Shown here piece by piece: positions 20,117 to 29,509 of a stretch of DNA of 64,000 bases. Source of the stretch: JALZKA01 sp963786495. Lineage in GTDB: Bacteria; Actinomycetota; Thermoleophilia; Solirubrobacterales; 70-9. The position numbers and the translations under genes were made by a program. The notes under the pieces are model-generated. The model had not been told where the DNA came from. It did not search any database and worked only from the letters and a program-made list of their open reading frames with translations. Each line of letters opens with the position of its first letter. The stretch's first letter is position 1. The stretch covers positions 62,001 through 126,000 of the forward strand of contig CAWAZL010000004.1 of the NCBI GenBank assembly GCA_963786495.1, in the 5' to 3' direction.

Positions 20117-20842
20117 TTGGGATTCGCCTGGTCACTGGTCAACCCGGCCATGTACTTGGTGGTGTTCTACATCGCCTTCGACGTGATCCTCGGGGGTGGG
20201 ATCCCGCGGTTCCCCATCTACCTGTTGTCGGGCCTGCTGGTGTGGAACTTCTTCGCCACCGCTCTCAACAGCGGAACGAGCTCCGTCGTAGCCGGCGCCG
20301 GCCTGGTGAAGAAGGTCTGGTTTCCCCGGGAGATCCTGCCGCTCGCGGCGGTGGGCGCCGCCCTCGTCCACTTCTTCCTCCAGCTGACCGTGCTGATCGC
20401 CACCCTGGTCCTCGTGCGCCATCCCGTCGGCTGGGCCGCACTACCACTGCTTCCGCTGGCGCTCTTCGACCTCATACTCGTGGCGTCGGGGCTCGTGCTC
20501 CTGCTATCCGCGGCGAATGTATACCTGCGCGACATGGCGCACTTTGTCGAACTGGCGGTGTTGGCATGGTTCTGGGTCACACCGATCGTGTATCCCTTCT
20601 CGCAACTCACGGAGGCGATCGGCGGCCGCGCCGCCATCGCGCTGCTCAACCCCGTGACGCCGATCGTCCTGACGTTCCAGCGGGCGTTGTACGGGAACTA
20701 CGGGCGCGTGATCGACCCGAACTTGTCGACCCTCTGGTACCTCCGGAACCTCCTTCTCGGCGCTGCAGCGGCGCTGGTCCTCGCCGCTCTCGCGCTGCGT
20801 CTCTTCGGCCGGCTCGAGGGCAGGCTCGCCGAGGAACTCTGA
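20117..20842 (+). CDS. wzm: ABC-2 polysaccharide exporter permease (Wzm type), second copy
   Basis: Membrane subunit of a second polysaccharide exporter. The segment ALGFAWSLVNPAMYLVVFYIAF matches the first helix of Wzm/TagG permeases, and the family motif appears as NVYLRDMAHFVELAVLAWFW with TPIVYPFSQL. Six hydrophobic segments are visible. The first usable start in frame is TTG at 20,117, but the expected interface helix (HRELLLNLVRLELKAKYKAS) is coded just upstream in the same frame, so the true start is lost upstream, most likely through an indel between 19,960 and 20,050. It is followed four bases later by its ATPase gene. The protein differs clearly from the first permease, so this is not a recent duplication. 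Confidence 0.87.
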   Translation: MGFAWSLVNPAMYLVVFYIAFDVILGGGIPRFPIYLLSGLLVWNFFATALNSGTSSVVAGAGLVKKVWFPREILPLAAVGAALVHFFLQLTVLIATLVLVRHPVGWAALPLLPLALFDLILVASGLVLLLSAANVYLRDMAHFVELAVLAWFWVTPIVYPFSQLTEAIGGRAAIALLNPVTPIVLTFQRALYGNYGRVIDPNLSTLWYLRNLLLGAAAALVLAALALRLFGRLEGRLAEEL

Positions 20843-20846
20843 GACG

Positions 20847-22079
20847 ATGGCCGCAGCAATCGAAGTAGAGCACCTCACGAAGACGTTCCGCCTCTACCAC
20901 GACAAGCCCAGCTCCTTGAAGGAGCGGGTGATCAGGTTCCGCCGGGCCCGATACAACCAGTTCACGGCTCTGAGCGACGTCAACCTCGACGTCGAGGCCG
21001 GGACCACGGTGGGGCTACTCGGACGCAACGGGTCGGGGAAGAGCACACTCCTCAAATGCATCGCCGGCATCATCCAGCCGACGTCCGGAGTCGTCCGTAC
21101 CGCGGGCAGGATGGCGGCACTGCTCGAACTCGGCGCCGGGTTCCATCCCGAGCTTTCCGGCCGGGAGAACGTGTACCTGAACGGCTCGATCCTCGGCTTG
21201 AAGCGAGCCGAGGTCGATCGCGTCTTCGACGACATCGTCGCGTTCGCGGAACTCGAAGCCTTCATCGACACACCGGTGAAGCACTACTCGTCCGGCATGT
21301 ACGTCAGGCTCGGGTTCGCGGTCGCCGTCAACGTCGACCCGGAGATCCTCTTGGTCGACGAGGTTCTCGCCGTGGGCGACGAAGCCTTCCAGCGCAAGTG
21401 CATCGACAAAGTCAAGACCTTCCAGGCGGAAGGACGGACCATCGTCGTCGTCACCCACGCCGCCGACCTGGTCCGGCAGATGTGCAGCAAGGCAGCGGCC
21501 CTGGAGCACGGCGTCATGGTGGCCGAGGGAGAACCCAACGTCGTCATCCGCGAGTTCCGGGAGCGGCTCCTCAAGGCGGCTACGCCAGGCGAGGACATGA
21601 GCCCGGAGCTGGCCCGATCGGAGATGTCCCCGATGTGGGGCCGCGTGAAGATCAGCGACGCTCACGTGACCTACGCCGCGCCAGGTCGGGACGCAGTGGC
21701 GCCTGGCGAGTCCCTGCGTCTCGATGTCACCCTCGAAGCGCAGGAAGCGGTCCCCGACGTGGTCGTGGGTATCGCGATCTACAGCACCATGGGATGGCTT
21801 GTGTTCGGCACGAACACCGAACTGCAGGGCGTCAATCTCGGCGCCGTCTCGGGCCGGCGCAAGGTCTCGTTCATCTTCCCCGACGTCCCGCTCCTCGACG
21901 GCACGTACGCGGTGACCATCGGCGTCCACACGAAGGGCGGGCTGGTCTACGACAGTTGGGAGCAGCGGCGGCGGTTCGAAGTGGCCGCCCCCGGCCGCGA
22001 CATCGGGCTCGTTCGCTTCCCCGTCACTATCGAGGTCGACGGGCGGACATCGCCACGGACGAGTCCTGACTCATCGTGA
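20847..22079 (+). CDS. wzt: Polysaccharide ABC exporter ATPase with C-terminal Wzt domain, second copy
   Basis: 410 residues, intact. Walker A GRNGSGKST at 59-67, signature YSSGMYVRLGF, Walker B EILLVDEVLAVGDEAFQRK and the H-loop VVVTHAADL are all present. The C-terminal part from about 260 is a Wzt_C-like beta sandwich (GESLRLDVTLEAQEAVPDVV, then YSTMGWLVFGTNTELQG and LLDGTYAVTIGVH), shorter than that of the first Wzt. This suggests that the two exporters select different glycan ends. The 3' end overlaps the end of the convergent GT4 gene by about 53 bases. Confidence 0.93.
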   Translation: MAAAIEVEHLTKTFRLYHDKPSSLKERVIRFRRARYNQFTALSDVNLDVEAGTTVGLLGRNGSGKSTLLKCIAGIIQPTSGVVRTAGRMAALLELGAGFHPELSGRENVYLNGSILGLKRAEVDRVFDDIVAFAELEAFIDTPVKHYSSGMYVRLGFAVAVNVDPEILLVDEVLAVGDEAFQRKCIDKVKTFQAEGRTIVVVTHAADLVRQMCSKAAALEHGVMVAEGEPNVVIREFRERLLKAATPGEDMSPELARSEMSPMWGRVKISDAHVTYAAPGRDAVAPGESLRLDVTLEAQEAVPDVVVGIAIYSTMGWLVFGTNTELQGVNLGAVSGRRKVSFIFPDVPLLDGTYAVTIGVHTKGGLVYDSWEQRRRFEVAAPGRDIGLVRFPVTIEVDGRTSPRTSPDSS

Positions 22080-23254
22080 TCAGGCGCTCGTACCGGTCCA
22101 GCACCGCTTCCCAGGCGTAGCGCTCCTCCACGAACCGCCGACCGGCCCGGCCCAGCCGCTCCCGCAGCGCGCCATCCTCGACCAGCAGGTCGACTGCCGC
22201 CTCGAACTCCGGGAAACCCCGGTACGGGATCCCGCCGCCGCTGCGGCGGCACTGACCCTCCAGCACGTCGCAGTGGCCCTGCACGAGCACCGGCTTCCGG
22301 TGCGCCCAGGCCTCGCTCAGGATCATCGAGAAGCTCTCGAAGTAGGAGGGCTGCACGAGGGCCAACGCTCCCGCCAGCGCCGACTGCTTCATCGCATCCT
22401 CGACGAAGCCGGTCACGATGACGTCGGGATGGGATTCGAGGGGTCGAACGGGATCCCCCACGATGGCGAGAGCAAGCGGACCTGGGCTTCGCTCCTTGTA
22501 AGCAGCGAAGAAGGCGAGCACCTCTTCCGAGCCCTTGGCCGGGTCGACCCGGCCGACGAACAGGAGGTAGGGCCGGTCGTCCAGTCCGAAAGCAGCGCGG
22601 AAGGCGTCGCCGTCGAACCCATCGTGCCGCTCGACATCGATGCCGACGCCCAGCACTTCGGAGGGTTGACCGGGCCGGAATCGGCGCTCGACCAGTCCAG
22701 CCTCTTCTTCGGTCAGGAAGCCGAAGGCCGAGGGATTGTGGAACATCGTCCGGAACAGGTCCAGGTACAACGACGGCTCGTCGTGGGCCGTCGGGTGCAG
22801 GATCGTCGGCCCGACAGACGCCGCCGCCGGGAGCCCTGCCCAGGTCGGGTAGTACAGGTAAGTGAAGAAGCTCACGACGTCAAAATCGGATGCCCGCTCC
22901 AGCAGCCAGGGCACGAGATCTGGGAGATAAGGCCCCTGGGCCCGCATCCAGGCCAATTCGAGGTAGCAGCGGCGGCGGCTTCGGCCCCCAGGCGACCCGT
23001 GTGTTGAGCGGCGTGAACAGGGCGTCGTTGCGGCCGCTGGTCACCGCCAGGCGGTGGACGAGCACCCCGTCGATCTCCTCGGTGCCCGCTGCGTAGTGGT
23101 TCGCCCAGTCGACGTAACTGAGGGCGCAGCTGGTCACGACCTCGATGTGATGGCCCCGGGCAGCAAGCCGGGTGGCGAACTCGCGGCCGAGGAACTCGGC
23201 TCCACCGGCCACCTCGCGGCCGTACCGCTGGATCACGAACAGCAGGCGGCTCAC
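22027..23254 (-). CDS. GT4 glycosyltransferase, frameshifted
   Basis: GT-B fold transferase of about 408 residues. The N-terminal Rossmann part is VSRLLFVIQRYGREVAGGAE, with the AGGAE motif shared by the other GT4 enzymes in this cluster. The donor domain has YLLFVGRVDPAKGSEEVLAF and VQPSYFESFSMILSEAWAHRKP, the E-x7-E element, and the cluster-typical QCRRSGGGIPY. The frame changes once near 22,960. The GTG start at 23,254 overlaps the stop of the FkbM methyltransferase gene by four bases. Confidence 0.82.
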
Positions 23255-24498
23255 ACCGAAGCGGCCATGACGGTGACCGGGATCCGGCCGGTGCAGCGGT
23301 CGTCGATATCGTCCAGCCAGGCGAAATGCTCCTGCACCATCGTGAAGCACAGCTGGTAGTCACCCGGTGCGGTGGGCAGCTCCACCGTCGTGTCGACCCG
23401 CACCGAACGGCCGGGAGCGAGTGGCTCCGGCAGCATCGTCCGGTGCCCCTCAGCCACCACCACGTTCCTTTCGGTGTCGAACCACCGGTACGACAGGTGA
23501 ACGGGGTGGTACCGGAACTGCGAGGACAGCCACGTCCTGGTCCCGTTGCGGACCGCGACGCGGACGGTCAGCATCTCCGCCACCCTGCCGCCGAGCTTGG
23601 CCGGCTCCGGTCGCAGCGTGATGGCGCCGGGGTCGACGACGAAGTTCTGGGCCGGGGGCCGGAAACGGTTATGGGTGGCCAGGAGGCGGGCGAGGTGCGT
23701 GCCCGCCCGGCCACGGGCGAGACGCTGCTCGGTGCCCAGAAGGCGGTGTGGGAGGCCGACGAGATCGATCACGCCGTGGTGGTTCAGGGCGAGTTCGAGA
23801 TGGCGGACGTCGATCAGCGGCAGGAGGACACCTCCGCTGCCGATGAGAGCCACGACGGGGAAGAGCCCCTGCAGGCGAAAAAACAACTCCCGATAGCTGG
23901 TACCGGCGAGGCGGGGCAGGGCGACGGGGTTGCACTCCACCACCGTCAACGGCTTGAAGCGGCGCAGGGTCTCCTCCGCGCCGTCGAGCACCGCCGGCTC
24001 GGCGCCTTCCACGTCGAGTTTGAGGAGGTCGAGCCGGTCGAGGCCCCGCGATTCCGCCCACGAGTCGAGCCGGGCGGTGGCTACCCGGCACTGCCCCTTT
24101 CCGATGTGCGATCCGCCGGGATAGGACTCGTCGAAAGCCAGGGTGCTCTCGCCGTCCTCGCGGTAGAGAGCCAGCCGTTCGACGGTGACGTTGGTGATGC
24201 CGTTGGCCGCCAGGTTGTGCTCGAGATGGGCAGAGGTCTCCGGCGCCGGCTCGAAGGCGTAGACGTGGCCGTCGGGGCACAGCGACGCGAGGAGCACGCT
24301 GATGACGCCGATGTGCGCCCCGCCGTCGACGGCCACTGCGTCCGGCGGCAGCCGCCGGCGGAGCAACGCAGCCAACTCGCGCTGGTAGAGGCCGCCCGAG
24401 CGCTCGAGTTCGCCGATGATCCCCGCGTCGGACTCGCTCCCGGTCAGAGCGAACGACCGGCCCGGAAACGGCCGGAAGGCCACGGTCTTGTCAGCCAT
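23251..24498 (-). CDS. FkbM-family methyltransferase with a C-terminal beta-sandwich domain
   Basis: 415 residues, intact. The FkbM-type SAM domain covers about 50-230: VAVDGGAHIGVISVLLASL (motif I), VYAFEPAPETSAHLEHNL (motif II) and LDLLKLDVEGAEPAVLDGAE, the family signature. FkbM enzymes O-methylate sugars or polyketides. Residues from about 290 form a second, beta-rich domain (LTVRVAVRNGTRTW, VHLSYRWF, PGDYQLCFTMVQEHFAWLDD) that resembles the sugar-binding sandwich found in Wzt and in some glycosyltransferases. An attached sugar-binding module fits a job on the growing or finished glycan. It sits 21 bases downstream of a GT4 gene and overlaps the next one. Confidence 0.87.
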   Translation of the reverse strand: MADKTVAFRPFPGRSFALTGSESDAGIIGELERSGGLYQRELAALLRRRLPPDAVAVDGGAHIGVISVLLASLCPDGHVYAFEPAPETSAHLEHNLAANGITNVTVERLALYREDGESTLAFDESYPGGSHIGKGQCRVATARLDSWAESRGLDRLDLLKLDVEGAEPAVLDGAEETLRRFKPLTVVECNPVALPRLAGTSYRELFFRLQGLFPVVALIGSGGVLLPLIDVRHLELALNHHGVIDLVGLPHRLLGTEQRLARGRAGTHLARLLATHNRFRPPAQNFVVDPGAITLRPEPAKLGGRVAEMLTVRVAVRNGTRTWLSSQFRYHPVHLSYRWFDTERNVVVAEGHRTMLPEPLAPGRSVRVDTTVELPTAPGDYQLCFTMVQEHFAWLDDIDDRCTGRIPVTVMAASV

Positions 24499-24519
24499 GT
24501 AGCTCTTCCCGGTCGAGGA

Positions 24520-25701
24520 TCACGGCAGCTTCTCCAGCGCAGCTTCCATGCGCTCGAGCGCGATGTCCCAGGTGTAGTTGGCCAGGACGTAGTCACGCCC
24601 CTTCGCACCGAGGTGACGCAGACGTTCGGGGTCGTCGGCAACGAGAGCCAGATATTCGGCCATTTCATAGTCGTCGGCGTAGAGGAGCCCGCCTCCGGAG
24701 CGCTCGCAGTGCCAGCGGACGACTTCGCAGGCCTGGTTGGCGATCACCGGGGTGCCGGCCAGCCACGACTCCATGATCGTGCGGGAGAAGCTCTCGAAAA
24801 GGCTCGGCTGCACATAGGCCGCCGCAGCGGCGTAGGCATCGCCCACCTCTTCCTGGGGAAGGAAGCCGAGATCCTTCACCCGGGAAGCAATCTCGGCCGG
24901 CAGGACGACCTTCCCGGCCCCGAAGCTGACCAGGTCGAGATCAACCCCCAGCCGCTCCACGGCCCGGGAGAAGGCCCGCAGCAGGTCGTTCCAGCCCTTC
25001 CCGCCCTCCCGGCGCCCGGCGTAGAGGACATAGGGCCTGGTGATGCCGTGCCGGGCCCGGAACCGGTCGGGGTCGTAGGACAACGGCACGAGCACCCCCG
25101 CTCCGGTCACAACATGATGGTCGGTGACTGGGCCGATCCGGTGGGCGAGCTGGTGCTCGGGCTCCGACAGGAACCACACCTGTGCCGATCCGCCGAGTAG
25201 CGGCCGGAACACGGACTGGTAGGCGTAGTTCTCGTCGTGAAGGCAGGGGACCACGACGGTACGTTCGGGGGCGACGGTGGCTCCTACCAGCGTCGTCCAC
25301 TGGAGGTAGGGCGAGAAGATGACGGCGCGGTAGGTATGCGCGGAGGCGACAAGGTGGTGGAAGAGCCCGGGCACACGGAAACACCCGTTGATCCAGGTGA
25401 GCCCCTCGTCTGCCGACAGTGTGCCTCCGCTCCGGAGACTGGCCTCGAGGGCTTCCCAGGCGGTGCGGTCGCGGTCCTGCACCACCGGGAACCGCCGGAC
25501 GGTGAGCTCGCCGTCGTGGAACGTACCCGGCGAGTAGGCGTTGGCCCAGCTCTCGTGGTCCCGGGCGCAGGTGGTGAGGATCTCGACCTCCCACCCCCGG
25601 GCCGCCAGTCGCTCGGCGGCCTGGCGGAGGACGATCTCCGCCCCGCCGACGACATCGTCGCCGTAGCGGGGAGGAACAAAGGCGATCCTGCCCTTACCCA
25701 T
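24520..25701 (-). CDS. GT4 glycosyltransferase (paralogue A of three)
   Basis: 393 residues, intact. It begins MGKGRIAFVPPRYGDDVVGG with the GGAE motif, has the acceptor-side segment VPCLHDENYAYQSVFRPLL, the donor motif YVLYAGRREGGKGWNDLLRAF, and the E-x7-E element in ESFSRTIMESWLAGTPVIAN. The string RWHCERSGGGLLYADDYEMA marks it as a close relative of the genes at 29,506-30,689 and 31,497-32,678. The ATG at 25,701 was chosen over one at 25,719 because the two paralogues start at the same point; it overlaps the upstream stop by eight bases. Confidence 0.88.
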   Translation of the reverse strand: MGKGRIAFVPPRYGDDVVGGAEIVLRQAAERLAARGWEVEILTTCARDHESWANAYSPGTFHDGELTVRRFPVVQDRDRTAWEALEASLRSGGTLSADEGLTWINGCFRVPGLFHHLVASAHTYRAVIFSPYLQWTTLVGATVAPERTVVVPCLHDENYAYQSVFRPLLGGSAQVWFLSEPEHQLAHRIGPVTDHHVVTGAGVLVPLSYDPDRFRARHGITRPYVLYAGRREGGKGWNDLLRAFSRAVERLGVDLDLVSFGAGKVVLPAEIASRVKDLGFLPQEEVGDAYAAAAAYVQPSLFESFSRTIMESWLAGTPVIANQACEVVRWHCERSGGGLLYADDYEMAEYLALVADDPERLRHLGAKGRDYVLANYTWDIALERMEAALEKLP

Positions 25702-26386
25702 CGGCCAGGAGCCTCTCATAGACGTTCTGGCAGCGGCGCAGCGCGGCGGGGTGTTCTTCGAGCAGTCGGGCCTGCATGACCCGGGCGGCTTCCTCCCGGT
25801 CCGGATTCGGCCGGGCGATCCTCCAGGTCAGGTCGAGGTCCGGGGCGCTCGAGCGAACCTCACCTTCCATCTCGTTGAAGACCTCGCTCTGGCTGGCGGG
25901 GTTGTCGTGGTCGAACATCTTGAACGTGGTGCCGGCCCGGGTGTTGAGGGCGCGGATCACGTCACCGAAGCGGTTGACGGTCATCTCAAACGGTGCCACC
26001 ACGACCGAACCCGACCGGGCGGCAACCCGGCGGTAGAAACGGTCGTAGCGGTGCAACTCATGGTCGAGGTCGTCGAGGCGCATGCGGACGGCATGGGACG
26101 CCACCGCCTCGAGCGGCGCCCGGAGCAGGATGATGACCGGTTTGCCGAGGCGCAGGCCGCGAGCGACGTTGGCCCAACTGTGCGTGTGGCTGGCGACACG
26201 CACCGAAGGGTTGGAATGCTCCATCGCCTTGCGGGCAAACGTGTTCCCGCAGCTCTGATAGCCCTCGATGACCACGTCGCTGTCGGCATCGACCAGGAAC
26301 CACTCGGGGTGACGAGAGCGCATCACCGCGCAGTACGCCCCGGGCAGGTACTCGAGGAGGTCGACAGCTAATCTCCGGGCGCGCAC
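25694..26386 (-). CDS. Sulfotransferase-like P-loop protein
   Basis: About 230 residues from the GTG at 26,386; the open frame reaches 26,476 but that part is proline-rich and overlaps the divergent gene. The P-loop-like segment VVIEGYQSCGNTFARKAM matches the 5'-PAPS-binding loop of sulfotransferases, and RVASHTHSWANV with VIILLRAPLEAVASHAVRM resembles the 3'-phosphate-binding strand (R-x7-S pattern). The most likely role is to add sulfate from PAPS to a glycan residue. No PAPS synthesis genes are in the window. The family call is from motif resemblance, so other P-loop kinase-like roles remain possible. It is coupled to the GT4 gene downstream by an eight-base overlap. Confidence 0.65.
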   Translation of the reverse strand: MRARRLAVDLLEYLPGAYCAVMRSRHPEWFLVDADSDVVIEGYQSCGNTFARKAMEHSNPSVRVASHTHSWANVARGLRLGKPVIILLRAPLEAVASHAVRMRLDDLDHELHRYDRFYRRVAARSGSVVVAPFEMTVNRFGDVIRALNTRAGTTFKMFDHDNPASQSEVFNEMEGEVRSSAPDLDLTWRIARPNPDREEAARVMQARLLEEHPAALRRCQNVYERLLADG

Positions 26387-26426
26387 GTCGTCGTTCTTAG
26401 CAGCAAGCGGGTGGACAGGAGGGGCT

Positions 26427-26762
26427 TTGGGGCTGTTGCAGCGGGTGCGGGAGAAGGTGCTCCCCCGGGTCGACAAGCGCTTCGACTGGCGGATCGATCA
26501 GAAGCTGGAGGAGCGGGTCCTCCCGGAGCTGCCCAAGCAGACCGAGTCGCTGGCGAAACTGACGGAGGACCTCGCCACGGCGCTGTTCACAATGAGCGAG
26601 CTCCGCCGGTGGATGGTCGACGACCTCGAGGCGGCCAACGAGACGACGATGCTCCTGGGCGAGACGCTCACCCGCCTGCAGACGTCGATGGAACGCGTCG
26701 AGCAGGAGGTGATTGCCATCGGCAAGCGCCTGGGCGACATCGAAGCCATTGTCCAACGTTGA
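26427..26762 (+). CDS. Small coiled-coil accessory protein
   Basis: 111 residues starting with TTG at 26,427, with a strong ribosome-binding site (AGGAGGGG) three to four bases upstream, which decides the start. The protein is helical throughout, with heptad-like spacing in LTEDLATALFTMSELRRWMV and in TLTRLQTSMERVEQEVIAIG, and no cysteine or signal. The N-terminal RFDWRIDQKLEERV echoes the C-terminal part of the paralogous proteins at 28,628 and 30,682 (VDWRINPVIEHV). Its 3' end overlaps the next GT4 gene by 14 bases. Likely a partner or membrane-organising subunit of that transferase; function unknown. Confidence 0.65.
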   Translation: MGLLQRVREKVLPRVDKRFDWRIDQKLEERVLPELPKQTESLAKLTEDLATALFTMSELRRWMVDDLEAANETTMLLGETLTRLQTSMERVEQEVIAIGKRLGDIEAIVQR

Positions 26763-28694
26763 GACGTCCTTCCGTGGGGTCGTGGTCGACCTCTGTGCCA
26801 TCCAGAGCGTCGACCAGCGGCACCGGGGGATTCCCCGCTACGTCACCGACCTGACGACCACCGTCGAGGCGATCGATCCGCAGGCGGTCACGACCTACGC
26901 CGTCAATCCCGACCTGGCGCTCCCGGAGGTCGGCCTGTCCGAGCGTCTCGTGGAGTCGGGCAAGCTCCGTCGGTCGGACGACGTCGACTGGTCGACGGTC
27001 CGTCTGCTCCACCTCGCCTCCCCCATGGAGATGGCGGTGCCCCACCACCGGCTCCTCCCGCCGGCCGCCCGCGCCGCCGGCGTGCCGTGGGCGGTGACGT
27101 TCTACGACCTCATCCCCCACCTCATGCCCGACAACTACCTGGAGGACCCGGGGCTCCGCCGCCGGTACCGGGCCCGGCTCCAGTTGGTGAGGGCAGCCAC
27201 CGCCGTGCTCGACCCTGTCGGAGGCCAGCCGGATCGACATCGTCGAGCACCTCGGCATCGACCCCGGCGCGTCTTTGTCATCGGTGCCGGGACGAGCCCC
27301 CGGTTCGTCCCTCCCGCCTCCCGGGCCGACGCCGCCGTCGAGGCGATGGCCGCCGTGCCGGGGCTGCGGGCGCCGTACGTCTTCTACATCGGGAGCTACG
27401 AGCCGAGGAAGAACCTCGAGCCGCTCCTTGAGGCCTGGTCGCTTCTCCCGGCGCCGGTGCGGAGCCGGTGGCAGCTGGCGCTGTGCTGCCCCTCAAGCCG
27501 CTGGAGCGGAAGCACCTGCTGTGGCGCGCCCGGCAGATGGGCGTCGAGGACTCCGTGTGCCTCACCGGGTTCGTGCACGACACCACGCTGCTGCGGCTGC
27601 ACCAGGGTTCGGACCTGTTCGTCTTCCCCTCGCTCTACGAGGGCTACGGGCTGCCCGTGGCCGAGGCGCTCGCCTGCGGCACGCCGGTCCTGGCCGCCGA
27701 TGCCTCGTCGCTGCCCGAGATCGTCGGACCCGACGCCCTCTTCGACGCCACCCGACCGGCGGCCATGGCGGCGGCCATCGAGCGGGGACTCACCGACGAC
27801 GGCTTCCGCCGGCGGCTCCTGGCCGCGGCCGGACGGGCCCCCAGCTCCTGGGACGAGGTCGCCCGGGCCACGCTCGGCGTGTACGACCGGATCCTCGCCG
27901 GCGACCTGCGACCCCCCGCCCGCCCGGCCGTGCAGGCGCGCCGCCGTCGGGTGGCGTTCGCCGCCGCCCTCGGTCCCGACGGCGGAGATTCGGCCGCCTG
28001 GGATCGGGCCGTCCTCGTCGGGCTGGAAGCTCACCCCGATCTCGAGGTCCGGGCCTTCGCCGACCGGCGCGCCGACGGAGACTTCGAAACCGCCGCGTTC
28101 GCCGATCGTCCGGCGGATGAGCCCCGCCCGTCCCGACGTCCCCTAGGTTCCGGTGCCGGCAACGGCGGCGGGCCGATCCACCCGCTGGCGGCGCTGGAGG
28201 CCGTTGAGGAGCTGGACGGGCGTTTCGACGCCGTCGTCTACGTCGTCGCCGACGACGCCGACCACGCGGGATGTCTGTCCGCCCTGCGACGCCGGCAGGA
28301 CGGCGTGGTCGTCGCCCGGGATGTCGGCCTTGCCGACCTCTACGGCCATGCCGCCCGGACGGGCGGCCTGCCCGACCGGCTGGCGGGGACGATCGCGGCG
28401 GCCTACGGCGACGCCGTCCTCCCCGGGGTCGGCGCGGGCGAGTCGCTGGCGCCCGATGAGGCCCGCCGCCTCGGGGTACTGCTGACCCGCGACGTGCTGC
28501 GCCACTGCCGGGGTCTGGTGGTCACCCGCCCGTCCGACGCCGCCTTGGCCGACCTCGACGCCGCGCCCGCCGACCGGGCCAAGATCGTTCTCGCCGCCAC
28601 CGACCCGCAGGCGGTGGCCGGCGCCGCCTACGAGTTCGTGACCCGGCTGGCAGCTCCTTCGGGTGAGGCAGGTGAACCTCCCGAGCCACTGTGA
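26749..28694 (+). CDS. GT4 glycosyltransferase with an extra C-terminal region, frameshifted
   Basis: About 648 codons. The GT4 part starts near the TTG at 26,749: QRHRGIPRYVTDL, then WAVTFYDLIPHLMPDNYL, GRVFVIGAGTSPRF, YVFYIGSYEPRKNLEPLLEA, and the E-x7-E element in FPSLYEGYGLPVAEALACGTP. Frame changes fall near 27,210, 27,265 and 27,475. After residue 390 a second alanine-rich region of about 240 residues continues (VAFAAALGPDGGDSAAWDR, DAVVYVVADDADHAGCLSAL, ARDVGLADLYGHAARTGGLP); it looks like part of a second GT-B N-terminal domain, so the protein may be a truncated double transferase. Its last 67 bases overlap the convergent gene. Confidence 0.75.
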
Positions 28695-29509
28695 TCCTGC
28701 CGGGCCGTGTGGCGATCGATCGACTCGATCGTCGCCGAGTGGAGCCGGTTGACGTGCTCCACGATCGGTTCCACCACGCAGGCGGTGAGCCGCCGGACCC
28801 TCGTGACCACGGCGGCTGAGGGCTGGCGCGAGAACGGCGGCGGAGGCGAGATCGGGGTCAGCAAATGGAGCGGCCAGGTCGAGGCGTCGCTGTCCGCCGC
28901 GTCCGCCTCCCGGTCCTGTGTCGCCCTCCGGCGCACCGCGGCCTCCAGCTCCTCCCGCTCCGGCCTTTCGCTGAGATCCCACGGCCGGGGAGTCGTGCCG
29001 TTCCCGGCAGACGTTTGGCCAGGCCGCTCAGTCGGTGTCGACGGCGAGGTCGGCCGCACCGAGAGGCGGCTCCTGTCCACCCCGGCGCGCTCCGACGCGT
29101 CGGCATCGGCCTCGGAGGCCGCAGTGACCGCGCCGGCCCTTCCGAGGACGAGGCGGACCCGACCCCGCCCTGTCGCCCGGCCCAGCGGGCCGACGTGGAC
29201 CGTCGAATGGCGGGCCCGGCTCACCGCCAGCGCCAGGAGCGCCTGAGGCCCCGCTCCCCGACCACCCCGACCGGTGAGCACGGCCGGGTCGAGGGCCATC
29301 TCGAGATCGGCCCCGGCGGCCAGGCGGGCCAGCCGGGCCGCACCCCGTACCGTGCTCAGATCGGCGTGGTGATGGGCTGCCGACGGCTCCGGGGACACGA
29401 CCTCGACGCCTGCTCCACCGGCCAGGCGGCTGCGCACGGCGGCCAGTGTCGCCTCGGCCGCCGGACCGGAGGCGGGTGGGTAGTCCCCGTAAATGACGAC
29501 CCGGCTCAC
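28628..29509 (-). CDS. Rossmann-like protein paired with GT4, paralogue 1
   Basis: 293 residues, intact. The first 60 residues look like the start of a GT-B glycosyltransferase (RVVIYGDYPPASGPAAEATL, then VEVVSPEPSAAHHHADL), but no donor-binding C-terminal domain follows. The middle is low-complexity and charged (ASEADADASERAG, RPEREELEAAVRRRAT), and the end is a helix with AAVVTRVRRLTACVVEPIVE and HVNRLHSATIES. The gene at 30,682-31,500 has the same layout. The ATG overlaps the stop of the GT4 gene upstream by four bases (ATGA). I do not recognise a function; a non-catalytic partner of the coupled transferase is one idea. Confidence 0.6.
   Translation of the reverse strand: MSRVVIYGDYPPASGPAAEATLAAVRSRLAGGAGVEVVSPEPSAAHHHADLSTVRGAARLARLAAGADLEMALDPAVLTGRGGRGAGPQALLALAVSRARHSTVHVGPLGRATGRGRVRLVLGRAGAVTAASEADADASERAGVDRSRLSVRPTSPSTPTERPGQTSAGNGTTPRPWDLSERPEREELEAAVRRRATQDREADAADSDASTWPLHLLTPISPPPPFSRQPSAAVVTRVRRLTACVVEPIVEHVNRLHSATIESIDRHTARQDHSGSGGSPASPEGAASRVTNS

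Noticed and set aside
23326..25200. A 624-codon plus-strand open frame across the FkbM and GT4 genes
   Set aside because: It runs antisense to two well-supported genes and shows no domain motif.
26386..26476. N-terminal extension of the sulfotransferase-like protein
   Set aside because: The extension is low-complexity and overlaps the strong ribosome-binding site and start of the divergent coiled-coil gene.
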